A program made the translations under genes and the position numbers. Below the pieces are notes generated by a model. It was given only the letters and a program-made list of their open reading frames with translations. It was not told the origin of the DNA and ran no database searches. This document shows positions 7,274-16,447 of a DNA stretch of 64,000 nt, one piece after another (position 1 is the stretch's first letter; the number at the start of each line of letters is the position of its first letter). Source of the stretch: Gimesia maris (GTDB taxonomy: Bacteria > Planctomycetota > Planctomycetia > Planctomycetales > Planctomycetaceae); the NCBI RefSeq assembly GCF_008298035.1, contig NZ_CP042910.1:7502001-7566000 (forward strand), read 5' to 3'.

Positions 7274-10200
7274 TTAACTCAAGCTAACCAATTCATCATT
7301 AGATTCAAACAGCACACCGCAAACGGGCCAGAATTTTGCCTCGAATAGCTCATATTTATTTAAGATAAGTGGAGGATGCGGATCGATAGGGTTGGGGCTA
7401 ATCAGGATACATTGAGATGCCTGATGAAAGACCCTTTTAATCACACGACCGACACCATTCACGGATGTATCAATAACAGCTAGGTCACCATTTCGTATCT
7501 CACTAAAACTTGCCACATGGTCTTTTTCGATTAATACTTTTTGACCTGCACGGGCAATTGGATCAAGGCTATTTCCAGATACGGATACACTTGCAAGTTT
7601 TTTAAACCAATCACCTTTGAAGATTCCATGAGGCTGCCATTCACTTAACCGGTCATTTTGTGGTGATTTCGGCTTAGTATTTGGTTCATAAAGTACCCCA
7701 ATTATTTTTCGTGGAGTGGATTCAGTTTTTAACTCTTGGATATTAACTGTGGGATCAACTGAATTTATTGACTGAAGGGACCAGATATCACCATTAGACC
7801 AAATCCTTCTGAGCAATCTGTCGCCAGTTGTAGTAGTTGCTGCCACTAGATCACCATCATCACAAGATATGTCTTCTTCAGCTAATAAAACCCACTGGCC
7901 AAGACGAGCGACTGGATCTAAAGAATTTGAGGACACGAGTACTGCAGATCCAATTGGAATAAACATATCAATGGGATTCTCGCTGAAATCTACTTCCCAG
8001 TGTTCTCCTTTAGCAGCAGCTTGCCCATAACATTTTATTCTTATAGGCTGGCTCCAAAAAGACGTTTCTGGTAAGCCAGCAAAATTACTCAAGGAAGTGT
8101 TAATAACAGCTTTTTTGCGACGATGTTCATATTCTTTTTCAAGTCTCTTCAGTTCTTCTTTAAATTCTTTGTCGCATTCAATCAATTGATCAAGACAATC
8201 TCTTATCATTTCGTTTGTGACATTGGGCTGCGTTTCATGATGCGATCCAGGGTTTAATACGTTGGTAACTCTGGTGTCTTGTAGCCTTTGTATAATGGAT
8301 TTATTCCATTTGCTGGCGAGATGGCCGCTATTAGAAATGGATTTGTACGAATCTACTGAATTTGAAAAGCTATTTTGTCTATAAAATGAATTTGGTGCAT
8401 ATGTTTCGATTGTCCTTAATAATTCTTCACAATACATTCGTAGCTGGTTTGGGACATTATCAGGAGAATTTTCCATTTCTTCGATTGCCCGTTTTAGCCT
8501 TTCACCCGGACGCCTACTTATTTGGCGAGGCCAAGATCTATCATTTAATTGATAGACATTGCCATCAACAAAATCAGATCTACAGCTATTTAGATAGTGT
8601 TTTTGGTGAGTGGCAATTATGAATTGAAAGAGTTTCATTTTGGGTTTCAGAATATCTCTGGACCACCTCTCTCGGTGACTATCATCAAGTGAAAGAATAG
8701 GATCATCCATGATCGAAAAACCGATTCCTTTAGGATGATTGTCTAAGAGTGCAAAATAAAACGCCAATGCAACAGAGCGTTGAAGCCCTGCATTTCCGAA
8801 AAACTGTCCTGGAACTTCATAAGCTTCATTCTTCGTTAGGAATGCCGTTACACTTTTAGCATGACCTTTTCCAACTGTGAGCTTGGCAGGAGTGAGGCCG
8901 CTAGATGATTCGGGGTACATGATTTTCCAAATATCAATGGTTTTAGACTGAATTTCACCAAAAGTAATCTCAACCTCGTTTTCTGCGAATTTTTTTATAT
9001 TTTTCAAAGTGTCAAGAGGGGATTTTAATTCCTCTAAAAGTTTTAATGCATTTTCTTTTTCTGAGATTTCAACGCGTTTTTTATATGCACATCGAAGTAT
9101 GTTGAGAATATCTTTAAGAGGCTTTATTTCTCTAGCAGTTTTTTTCCCAACCGAAATATTATTTAGTAGAGACTCTGTATGTTCTTCTGAACTAGAGGTG
9201 ATTAAAGATTGGATACTGGTTTTCGTTCCCTCAAGATTTATTGAACTCCAATCTAAATATGCGATTGATGTTCTTATATCTTCAATCTTTTGAATAAAAG
9301 CAGATGCGTATTCAGCAAACTCAGGTTCAACTCCATCGGGTAATATTTGTATTGGTTCGTTTTTCTCAATTTGAAGTTGACTTGCCATCCCTTCAATATG
9401 TGGATTAAATTTTTGTACTAGTGGAGAAAAAGCACTAGGCAAACTACTCTCGGCGAGTTTTTGCCAATCATTATTTAACCGCTCTACTGGAGAACTTTTG
9501 GCAAGGTTGCTTACCGATGTCGGAATGATTGCGTCTAGCTCATCGCATAGTTCTCTAAAAAAACTCTTAATTTCTTTTTTGAGTTCCGCATCGTGTGATT
9601 TAAGCCTTTCCAATTCATCTTTCACTGGGGAAGAACTGATAGACTGCTCACAAACAGGACAAATTTCTGAATTTGGGTCATAGTAGCCTGCTGCAATTAA
9701 TAACAGAGTTGCATTACTTGCAGGTCGTACTTCAGATTGCCACCATTTCCATCTGTTTATAATTCTCTCTATAACTGGATGGAGGAATTCATTGAATTGC
9801 TTGCAGATGGCTTGAAAACTCTCAAGACTGGAGCAATCATCTGAAGAGGGAAATAATTCATCGATCCTAAGTGCGCCTAAACCAGGAAAAATGGTCCACA
9901 CATTCTGTTCCAATAAGTTAATAGCTCCTGTGAGAATCTCAGCATAATCAATTTTATTTTCTGATTCTTCTTCATGGGACAGCCCAAGCAGGTTAGCTAA
10001 ATAGCTTTGTGAATCCTTTACGAGATTAGATAACTGCTTTCCCACAGTGTCAATCTGATCTAAAGTAGCTTCTGATTTGATCCTTAAAGGTTTGATGATT
10101 TCTAATATATTCTCTGATACGAGGGGTTTTTCTGAAATCGCTTGTAGTTTTTCCGTTAACTCACTCCATTCTTTGTCAATACTATTTGTTTCTTTAGTTA

Positions 10201-11107
10201 CCAATGATGTACGGTTTCTGGCAATCTTACTTGCTAAGTCACCTAAAATTATTAGGTCATCATATCCAAGCATGAGACTGAGTAAGCTTTTTGTATCTGG
10301 TGCATCTTCGACAGAAAAACGACCGAATACAGTTGGAGCTAATAACGACAATTGTAAATCAAGAGAATGAATTCCAAACTGTTCTAGGTTAGAGCAGTTT
10401 TTCCAGTCTGTTTCGTCTGAGCTATGTTCGAGACCATTCGAAATTGATCGGCGTAAATGTAATTCATGCTGTCTATCTTGAGATATTAACTTGACCTGAG
10501 CAAAACACTCTTGCTCCGTGGTTTTTGTTATGTTCCCTTCGGGGAGAGTCGCAACAACTGGCCAGTCAGTGATTTTACTGCCTTTACTACCCGAGTTAGA
10601 AATTGCATGAACTGGAGCTGTTTCACTCGTGTCATTAGCATCGCTTATAGCTGATCCAGTTAAAACCCAAATAACGGCTCCAAGCAAGCTTGTTTTACCA
10701 CTTCCATTGGGACCATAAATAAGATTTGACTTGGTATCAAAAGAAAAGTGGACTTTTTCACCAGCAGGAGCGATTCCTCTGAAAGATTTGCATGTAAGAT
10801 CTGCTAATAAATACGACCGCTTTGCAGGAATTTCTAAGTCAACTTCAGCCAGTGGCTGCAATTCATCTTTTATCCTATTTTCATCACTCTTTTCGACCGC
10901 TTCTTTTGCAATCAGATAACTGCTGCGAACATCAGAAGCTAAAGATTCCCCAGTCTTATTTGAAATAGCATCTTTATCTTCTATTATGATTCGCAGTATT
11001 AACTTTTCAGAGGGGGAGAGAGGACCTAACGAAACCTTTCCTGAAGTGATGTTACTTCCATCTAACAGCTTATTGATTACATTCTGGCTCTGAAGATTTA
11101 ATGACAT
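7274..11107 (-). CDS. Rad50/SMC-like ABC ATPase fused to tandem LexA/S24-like domains
   Basis: This is a 1277-residue multidomain protein. After about 95 unassigned residues comes an ABC-type ATPase head with Walker A GPNGSGKT (132-139). Long helical arms follow, separated by a Rad50-like zinc-hook CPVC (483-486). The second half-head has signature GNAGLQRSVA (771-780), Walker B FSIMDDPILSLDD (797-809) and H-loop ATHQ (832-835). A helical linker with NPGSHH (952-957) follows. The last 240 residues hold two repeats of an S24/LexA-peptidase-like fold. Repeat 1 has NSLDP (Ser1062) and DRLLRRIW, where Arg1100 replaces the usual Lys. Repeat 2 has GNSLDP (Ser1180) and GRVIKRVF (Lys1224), so a Ser-Lys dyad is possible. 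The gene is AT-rich compared with its neighbours and lies between inverted repeat copies, suggesting horizontal gain. Defence against foreign DNA is an inference. Confidence 0.85.
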   Translation of the reverse strand: MSLNLQSQNVINKLLDGSNITSGKVSLGPLSPSEKLILRIIIEDKDAISNKTGESLASDVRSSYLIAKEAVEKSDENRIKDELQPLAEVDLEIPAKRSYLLADLTCKSFRGIAPAGEKVHFSFDTKSNLIYGPNGSGKTSLLGAVIWVLTGSAISDANDTSETAPVHAISNSGSKGSKITDWPVVATLPEGNITKTTEQECFAQVKLISQDRQHELHLRRSISNGLEHSSDETDWKNCSNLEQFGIHSLDLQLSLLAPTVFGRFSVEDAPDTKSLLSLMLGYDDLIILGDLASKIARNRTSLVTKETNSIDKEWSELTEKLQAISEKPLVSENILEIIKPLRIKSEATLDQIDTVGKQLSNLVKDSQSYLANLLGLSHEEESENKIDYAEILTGAINLLEQNVWTIFPGLGALRIDELFPSSDDCSSLESFQAICKQFNEFLHPVIERIINRWKWWQSEVRPASNATLLLIAAGYYDPNSEICPVCEQSISSSPVKDELERLKSHDAELKKEIKSFFRELCDELDAIIPTSVSNLAKSSPVERLNNDWQKLAESSLPSAFSPLVQKFNPHIEGMASQLQIEKNEPIQILPDGVEPEFAEYASAFIQKIEDIRTSIAYLDWSSINLEGTKTSIQSLITSSSEEHTESLLNNISVGKKTAREIKPLKDILNILRCAYKKRVEISEKENALKLLEELKSPLDTLKNIKKFAENEVEITFGEIQSKTIDIWKIMYPESSSGLTPAKLTVGKGHAKSVTAFLTKNEAYEVPGQFFGNAGLQRSVALAFYFALLDNHPKGIGFSIMDDPILSLDDSHRERWSRDILKPKMKLFQFIIATHQKHYLNSCRSDFVDGNVYQLNDRSWPRQISRRPGERLKRAIEEMENSPDNVPNQLRMYCEELLRTIETYAPNSFYRQNSFSNSVDSYKSISNSGHLASKWNKSIIQRLQDTRVTNVLNPGSHHETQPNVTNEMIRDCLDQLIECDKEFKEELKRLEKEYEHRRKKAVINTSLSNFAGLPETSFWSQPIRIKCYGQAAAKGEHWEVDFSENPIDMFIPIGSAVLVSSNSLDPVARLGQWVLLAEEDISCDDGDLVAATTTTGDRLLRRIWSNGDIWSLQSINSVDPTVNIQELKTESTPRKIIGVLYEPNTKPKSPQNDRLSEWQPHGIFKGDWFKKLASVSVSGNSLDPIARAGQKVLIEKDHVASFSEIRNGDLAVIDTSVNGVGRVIKRVFHQASQCILISPNPIDPHPPLILNKYELFEAKFWPVCGVLFESNDELVSLS

Positions 11108-11158
11108 AAGCTGGACTTCTCACATACAGATAAACAAACGGCCCCTTGTGAACACGTT

Positions 11159-11186
11159 AGTCTACCGAATGTAAAAGAGAAATCAA
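11159..11186 (-). promoter_or_regulatory. Possible promoter of the ATPase gene
   Basis: On the minus strand, TTGATT (11186-11181) and TAGACT (11164-11159) are separated by 16 nt and lie about 50 nt before the ATG. The match to consensus is modest. Confidence 0.3.
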
Positions 11187-11365
11187 AATATGTTCATCAT
11201 AATCATTCTATTATTGCAGTCTTTATTTACCTCAATGCCTGTTTGGGTTCTCACAAGAATTGTTAATGTGTATGCGACCTTTGAAATCTGTATGCAGGGT
11301 GAGTGGAAATTTCCGAGTATTTCGACTGAAGAAAATTGGAACCTCTCTTCACAATTGTCTGTGAA

Positions 11366-11838
11366 AGCTGCGACCTCCTGCTCGCTGCGCTCGGCCCGAA
11401 TTATATTCGGGCCCACCCATTTTTTCTTTCGTGTGGTTTCGTGCCTTTTCGTGGTAGAAAATTCAATTCGAACGTTTCATCGGTTCCCATTGTGTGGTGA
11501 AACTGGTTTGTACCTCGCCAGGCGGGCAGACAGGTTGGGTGTGGCCCTTACGGCTGGGCAGGTCGGTTACATGAAATCTGGTTGTGCGATTGTTCTGACA
11601 GTTTCCTGTTGTCTGCGACAACCCCGGATTACATCCGGGGCTACCCGATCTACTTTTTGAGTGATGGGGAGTCTTTCTCTGGTGTTGCATCAGCACCGTC
11701 GGTCAAGCCGAGCGGTGGCACACGAGCGTCTGATCTATCAGGGCACATTGAATTTTCTATGCAGGTTACCATGTGCCACGGACCGGCTCATCCGGCCGTG
11801 CCGAGATAGTATGGGAAACCCGACTCTGTAATGGTACG
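11366..11838 (-). repeat. Dispersed ~450-bp repeat, copy B
   Basis: This is the first unit of a head-to-tail array in the opposite orientation to copy A. It runs from AGCTGCGACCTCCTGCTCGC to AATGGTACG. The middle (about 11500-11580) is diverged and longer than in copies C and D, giving a 477-nt step to the next unit. The second half (11605-11838) closely matches copy C. Confidence 0.8.
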
Positions 11839-11840
11839 CA

Positions 11841-12289
11841 GCAGCTGCGACCTCCTGCTCGCTGCGCTCGGCCCGGATTGCATCCGGGCTCACCCACTGT
11901 CTTGCTTTCGTGTCATTTCGTGTTTTTCGTGGTAGAAATTTCCAGTTCGAACGTTTCACCGGTTTCCATTGCGGGGTGAAACTGGTGTGTACCGCCCCTG
12001 TTGCATGACAGGTTGGTGACTTGAAATTTTAATCTGCGGTTGCCCTGACAGTTTTCTGTTGTCTGCGACAACCCCGGATTGCATCCGGGGGCACCCGAAC
12101 TCCTTTTCGAGTGATGGGGTGTCTTTCTCTGATGTTGCATCAGCACCGTCGGTCAAGCCGAGCGGTGGCACACGGGCGTCTGATCTGGTGGGCACATTGA
12201 ATTTTCTATGCAGGTTACCATGTGCCACGGACCGGCTCATCCGGCCGTGCCGAGATAGTATGGGAAACCCGACTCTGTAATGGTACGCG
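11841..12289 (-). repeat. Dispersed ~450-bp repeat, copy C
   Basis: This is a complete 449-nt unit. It contains two hairpins, CCCGGAT-TGC-ATCCGGG (11872-11888) and CCCCGGAT-TGC-ATCCGGGG (near 12071-12089). The first half is almost identical to copy D and the second half to copy B, as expected of recent tandem duplication or gene conversion. Confidence 0.85.
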
Positions 12290-12545
12290 GCAGCTGCGAC
12301 CTCCTGCTCGCTCCGCTCGGCCCGGATTGCATCCGGGCTTACCCACTGTCTTGCTTTCGTGTCATTTCGTGTTTTTGGTGGTAGAAATTTCCAGTTCGAA
12401 CGTTTCACCGGTTTCCATTGCGGTGTGAAACTGGTGTGTACCGCCCCTGTTGCATGACAGGTTGGTGACTTGAAATTTTAATCTGCGGTTGCCCTGACAG
12501 TTTCCTGTTGTCTGCGACAACCCCGGATTGCATCCGGGGTCACCC
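12290..12545 (-). repeat. Dispersed repeat, copy D (truncated)
   Basis: About 255 nt are retained, with roughly five mismatches to copy C over the shared part. The unit stops just after the second hairpin, and the GGTGCTGATGCAACA-type half is missing. Confidence 0.8.
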
Positions 12546-12566
12546 TTTCTTTTGCATGAGCCGTTC

Positions 12567-12615
12567 AGCGTTAGCCGCGGTTTCTGCAGATCGGGAGACA
12601 ACCGGAGCTAACGCT
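12567..12615. repeat. Long REP-like hairpin
   Basis: AGCGTTAGC (12567-12575) and GCTAACGCT (12607-12615) are perfect inverted arms. The inner bases CGCGGTT/AACCGG extend the stem imperfectly. The element directly follows the truncated repeat copy D. No transposase is adjacent. Confidence 0.55.
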
Positions 12616-12779
12616 TAATGGCTAATTGGGAACCAGCCTACGGCGAATGGCACAGGCACCTTTCTATTCATTTTTTTTAGCATTCAGTGGTTCGGGATTT
12701 TCATCTGTGGGGTATGGGAGACGATCTTTATAATTTGATGTGAACCAGGTAGTGATGCTGTTTACGTAATCACTGTCGG

Positions 12780-12970
12780 GGCAAGCCAACTGTGCCACAC
12801 GCATGTCTGGTTTTGTAAGACACATTGCAATTAATTTTGAGGTTTCCGTGTCACAGCCCGGCTTGTCCGGCCGTACCGAATGGATATAGGAATCCCGGTT
12901 CTGGATTGTACGTGGTAGCTGCGACTTCCTGCTCGCTCCGCTCGGCCCGAATTACGTTTCGGGCTTACCC
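12780..12970 (-). repeat. Diverged remnant of the dispersed repeat, copy E
   Basis: The blocks CTGTGCCACACGC, GTGTCACAGCCCGGCTTGTCCGGCCGTACCGA and AGCTGCGACTTCCTGCTCGCTCCGCTCGGCCCGAATT match the second-half/first-half junction of copies B-D, but with many differences. The remaining intergenic DNA from 12616 to 13453 shows no convincing gene. Confidence 0.55.
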
Positions 12971-13453
12971 CTGCTTCAGGAGCGGGAACAGGTTTTTCGG
13001 GCACCGTCAGGCAAGCGAACTGTGCCACCTGCATGAGAGGGCGTTGAGTAATGTACGTTGTTTTGATGTTCAATCTGCTTTTCTATCTGGAGTGGCTGGT
13101 GACTGTGATACCGTTGCATGGTGGATTATTTTCTATAGAGGCGCGGGGGCGTCAAGAGGGGCTGATCAGAATCGGGTGGCGATGTTTGTTGATACTGGAC
13201 CGATGCTGGTGTGAGCAGTGGCGGTTCCGGGATGAAAGGCTGCGAAGTGCGGCGACCCGCAGGCATACATCACGAACAGGTGCTGTTCTGCGAACTGCTT
13301 ATCTGGAAAAAACCGGCTGTTTTATAGTGATGACTGCGAACAAGTGGCCCGTGTTCCAGTGCACTGTAAACTCGACACGCGCGCGACCCAAAACAACGCT
13401 TATCGCTGTTGGCGCGACGGGGTCAAGTTCATTTTTTTCAGTCGCGCAAAATC

Positions 13454-13489
13454 AAAGCCCGGCTGCTGTTACGAAATCAGCCGGGCTTT
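13454..13489 (-). terminator. Terminator of cstA
   Basis: AAAGCCCGGCTG (13454-13465) and CAGCCGGGCTTT (13478-13489) form a perfect 12-bp stem 21 nt after the cstA stop. A broken T run follows on the minus strand. Confidence 0.8.
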
Positions 13490-13509
13490 GGGAATTGACA
13501 CAAGCAAAA

Positions 13510-15414
13510 TTAATTCGAACCGCCTGTCGATGCAGCAGCGACCGCAGGTCGCGTGCGGGGCAATTCGGGGAGCTGCTGTTCGAGATGCCCTTTGGATTTC
13601 GACCAGACGAGCAGACCTTCGACCATCATCCAGATCTGGAGTGCAATCACAACCAGACCGAACAGGAACAGATGCCAATCATCGGCACTGTAGGCCCAGC
13701 CCGATTTGCTGTTGAACATATTCCAGAGCATGGCCCAGGCAGGCATGATGAGCATGACGATCATAGGAACCAGGGCAAAGATGATGGGTTTATTACGACG
13801 ACGGAGATAAAAGACGATGACCATAAATGCGAGTCCGGCCAGCAGCTGGTTGGTGGCACCGAAGAGAGGCCAGAGAATCAGGCCGCCACTCCCGGGACCA
13901 GCGGCAGCACTTTTCGGCAACATGGCGACCATGCCTCCGAGGAAAACAGCCAGACCGGTGGCGGCATATTTGTTAGTGAGCGGTTTGATATGAATGGTAG
14001 CCGCCAGTTCCTGGATGACGTAACGCTGCAGTCGTGTCGCGGTATCGAGCGTGGTAGCAGCAAAACTGGCGACGAGGACGGCGATGATGCTGATGCCCAG
14101 TTTCATCGGAATGCCAATCGCTCCCAGGAAGTTCGCACCGCCCAGAATGAAAGCGCCGATTTTGTCTTTCAATGCAAACGCAGCCCAGCCATTTTCGTCT
14201 TTCGCGTTATAGCGGGTTTCCCAGGCAGCGACACCGGTGAGTTGAGTTCCCGTGGCTGCATCAATCGTGGGTTCATAGTTGTAGGCGGCTCCTTCACCAA
14301 TGCGGGAGAAATCTCCCATACCGACGCCGGCACAACAGGCGAGAATCACGATGACCGCCAGGCCTCCTTCGAGGAGCATGGCACCGTAGCCGACGTACTG
14401 GGCATCGAGTTCGGATTCGACCTGTTTGCTGCTGGTACCACTGCTGACGAGACAGTGGAAGCCACTACAGGCGCCGCAGGCAATGGTGATGAACAGGAAC
14501 GGCCAGATCGGGGGGGCGTCCGCAGGAATGTTTTCTGCGATGGCGGGGGCACTGCCGACCAGATCTGCCTGGCCAGTGGCGCCGGCAACGATGGCTCCGA
14601 TGAGCAGCAGTCCCAGAGCGAGGACCAGCTGGTGACTGTTAATAAAGTCTCGGGGTTGCAGCAGCAGCCAGACCGGGAGTACCGAGGCGATCGCACAATA
14701 GGCGAGCAGCACGAAGGTCCAGAGAATGACGGCATTGGGGAATGGTCCCATGAGTTTAAGATCAGGAAATATGGCCGAGAGATCCACGGGCCAGTAGTAG
14801 GCTCCCAGATAAACCGAGGCATAGACAATCGCCAACGCGACCAGCGAGGGGACGAGCAGACTTGCATTCTGTTTATAAACCATCAGGCCGATGACAATGG
14901 CGATGGGCATGGTGATCCAGACGGGGATCACGGTTTCCGGATAAATGGAAAATATGATGGCGATGACCAGTCCGAAAATCGCCAGGACAACTGTCAAAGC
15001 CAGCAGCAGAATCAGCAGAAACAGGATGCGTGTGCGAGGTGCAATGAGTCGACCGGCGACTTCACCAACGGTCTGTCCGCGATTCCGCAACGAGACGACC
15101 AGGGCACCGAAATCGTGAACGGCGCCAATGAAGATCGAACCGACCAGAACCCAGACGAGTGCGGGCAGCCAGCCCCAGAAGACAGCGATCGCAGGGCCGA
15201 CGATGGGGCCGGTACCGGCGATACTGGTAAAATGATGACCGAAGATGACTTCTTTTTTGGTGGGGACAAAATCGATATCGTCCCGCAACTGTTTGCTGGG
15301 AACTTCCGCGTCTCCATCGACGTTAAAGATTTTCTGGGACAGCCACTTTCCATAAGTGTGGTAGGCAATGATGTAACCTACAAAAGCTCCCGCGGCGATC
15401 AGCAATGTGGCCAT
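13510..15414 (-). CDS. cstA: Carbon starvation protein CstA, peptide/pyruvate transporter
   Basis: This 634-residue polytopic inner-membrane protein has more than a dozen hydrophobic segments. The family hallmarks are clear in the first 150 residues: VPTKKEVIFGHHFTSIAGTGPIVGP, then FIGAVHDFG (a histidine-containing helix) and RNRGQTVGEVAG. The CstA family imports peptides or pyruvate, particularly when preferred carbon is exhausted. The C-terminus is cytoplasmic and charged (SKSKGHLEQQLPEL). GGAG lies upstream of the ATG. The gene runs divergently from csrA with 655 nt between them. In Escherichia coli, CsrA represses cstA translation, so the neighbourhood may be functional, but no regulation is shown here. 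Confidence 0.93.
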   Translation of the reverse strand: MATLLIAAGAFVGYIIAYHTYGKWLSQKIFNVDGDAEVPSKQLRDDIDFVPTKKEVIFGHHFTSIAGTGPIVGPAIAVFWGWLPALVWVLVGSIFIGAVHDFGALVVSLRNRGQTVGEVAGRLIAPRTRILFLLILLLALTVVLAIFGLVIAIIFSIYPETVIPVWITMPIAIVIGLMVYKQNASLLVPSLVALAIVYASVYLGAYYWPVDLSAIFPDLKLMGPFPNAVILWTFVLLAYCAIASVLPVWLLLQPRDFINSHQLVLALGLLLIGAIVAGATGQADLVGSAPAIAENIPADAPPIWPFLFITIACGACSGFHCLVSSGTSSKQVESELDAQYVGYGAMLLEGGLAVIVILACCAGVGMGDFSRIGEGAAYNYEPTIDAATGTQLTGVAAWETRYNAKDENGWAAFALKDKIGAFILGGANFLGAIGIPMKLGISIIAVLVASFAATTLDTATRLQRYVIQELAATIHIKPLTNKYAATGLAVFLGGMVAMLPKSAAAGPGSGGLILWPLFGATNQLLAGLAFMVIVFYLRRRNKPIIFALVPMIVMLIMPAWAMLWNMFNSKSGWAYSADDWHLFLFGLVVIALQIWMMVEGLLVWSKSKGHLEQQLPELPRTRPAVAAASTGGSN

Positions 15415-16069
15415 TCGTGTTTTACTCCAGCATTTCTCGAAAAATCAGCTGTACTGATAGACTGTTTCAGAGCGCCGAACCGGCTTGAAGTCGATGCGGA
15501 CGTGAATTTCGTGTCTGATTTTGCACTGAAGGTGGACTGCCTGGCAGCAGGGAGTCTTAAATCAGAGCGCTTACTACAGATTATCGATCTGCCTCTGGAA
15601 TCGCAAATCAGTCAGTCGAGTTGGCAACTGCAGCGCGCCTTACAATATACATTTACACACATGCCTGCGAACAGGTTGCCGGCAAATTCGGCATAACCGG
15701 CAAGTCTTGCAGAACCGGCAAAGCGGCACCCATCTTTTGATAACGACGTTATTTATCCCATCTTAGCAGGAATAATCTGCGAGAGTGCGTCGATGTAGTT
15801 AGTACCCACGAGGAACTCATTAAATGATGCAGGGATGTGGGTCATTGCCGGTAAGAGAGAATCATGCCTGAAAACGCAGCCGGTCTCTGGTCAGTCTGAG
15901 GAATCGGAACAGTCAGGGATCGAATTCTTGAAGCCGGTCTGATTTGTTTTATTTCCATATGAATATACAGCGGGTGACAAACTTTAATTCAAATCAATAA
16001 GAGGTTTGTCGCCTCTTCAGATATCACCTCATTGGCCCAGAACTAAGATCTACGGAAGGAGTATTCACG
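15415..16069. other. Intergenic region between cstA and csrA
   Basis: This divergent promoter region of 655 nt has no convincing gene. At 15673-15725 the heptamer CCGGCAA recurs three times at intervals of about 20 nt. The final 20 nt hold two closely spaced GGA motifs in the csrA ribosome binding site. Confidence 0.5.
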
Positions 16070-16300
16070 ATGCTTGTATTGTCGAGACAACGCGACGAGA
16101 GCATCATCATCGGTGACAATATTGTCATTACTATTGTCGATATCCGGGGTGATAAAGTACGGTTAGGAATTCAGGCACCAACAGAAATTCCAGTGCACCG
16201 TCAAGAAGTATACGATGCGATTCAACGAGAAAACGCGATGAAAGAAGCGGAAACGCACCGACCTTCAGCAAAGTCGCCATCAAAAAATGCCAGCGAATGA
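16070..16300 (+). CDS. csrA: Carbon storage regulator CsrA
   Basis: This 76-residue RNA-binding translational regulator has the canonical CsrA sequence. It starts [18 protein letters not shown], continues with [12 protein letters not shown], and has the RNA-contacting VHRQEV helix entry. The C-terminal extension of about 20 residues is polar. The ribosome binding site region ACGGAAGGAGT carries two overlapping GGA motifs of the type CsrA binds, so autoregulation is plausible. A rho-independent terminator lies downstream. It is a free-standing regulator; a second CsrA-like fold occurs fused to a LexA-type domain at 46643. Confidence 0.95.
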   Translation: MLVLSRQRDESIIIGDNIVITIVDIRGDKVRLGIQAPTEIPVHRQEVYDAIQRENAMKEAETHRPSAKSPSKNASE

Positions 16301-16383
16301 TTTCTTTGCCTGAGAGACATTCCACTGTTGGGGATAGCAGTGACTGGTGAAAGTACAATTAAAGAGTAATTGAATGAGTCGCG

Positions 16384-16423
16384 AAGGGAGGTCGATATTG
16401 ATGTCGGCCTCCCTTTGTTTTTT
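16384..16423 (+). terminator. Terminator of csrA
   Basis: AAGGGAGGTCGA pairs imperfectly with TCGGCCTCCCTT around a short loop, followed by TGTTTTTTT. Confidence 0.75.
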
Positions 16424-16447
16424 AGTTTGCGGGAAAGAAATTCGCTT

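Noticed and set aside
11956..12408. Frames in the repeat array giving proteins with AERSEQEVAA
   Set aside because: They span unit borders, change frame between copies and lack ribosome binding sites. The repeats are treated as non-coding.
11108..13453. Insertion sequence with transposase in the repeat region
   Set aside because: No transposase or terminal inverted repeats could be found.
13051..15696. Open frame of 881 codons on the plus strand
   Set aside because: It lies antisense to cstA, has a biased composition rich in Gln, Asp and Gly, and includes the cstA terminator. The minus-strand frame is an unmistakable CstA.
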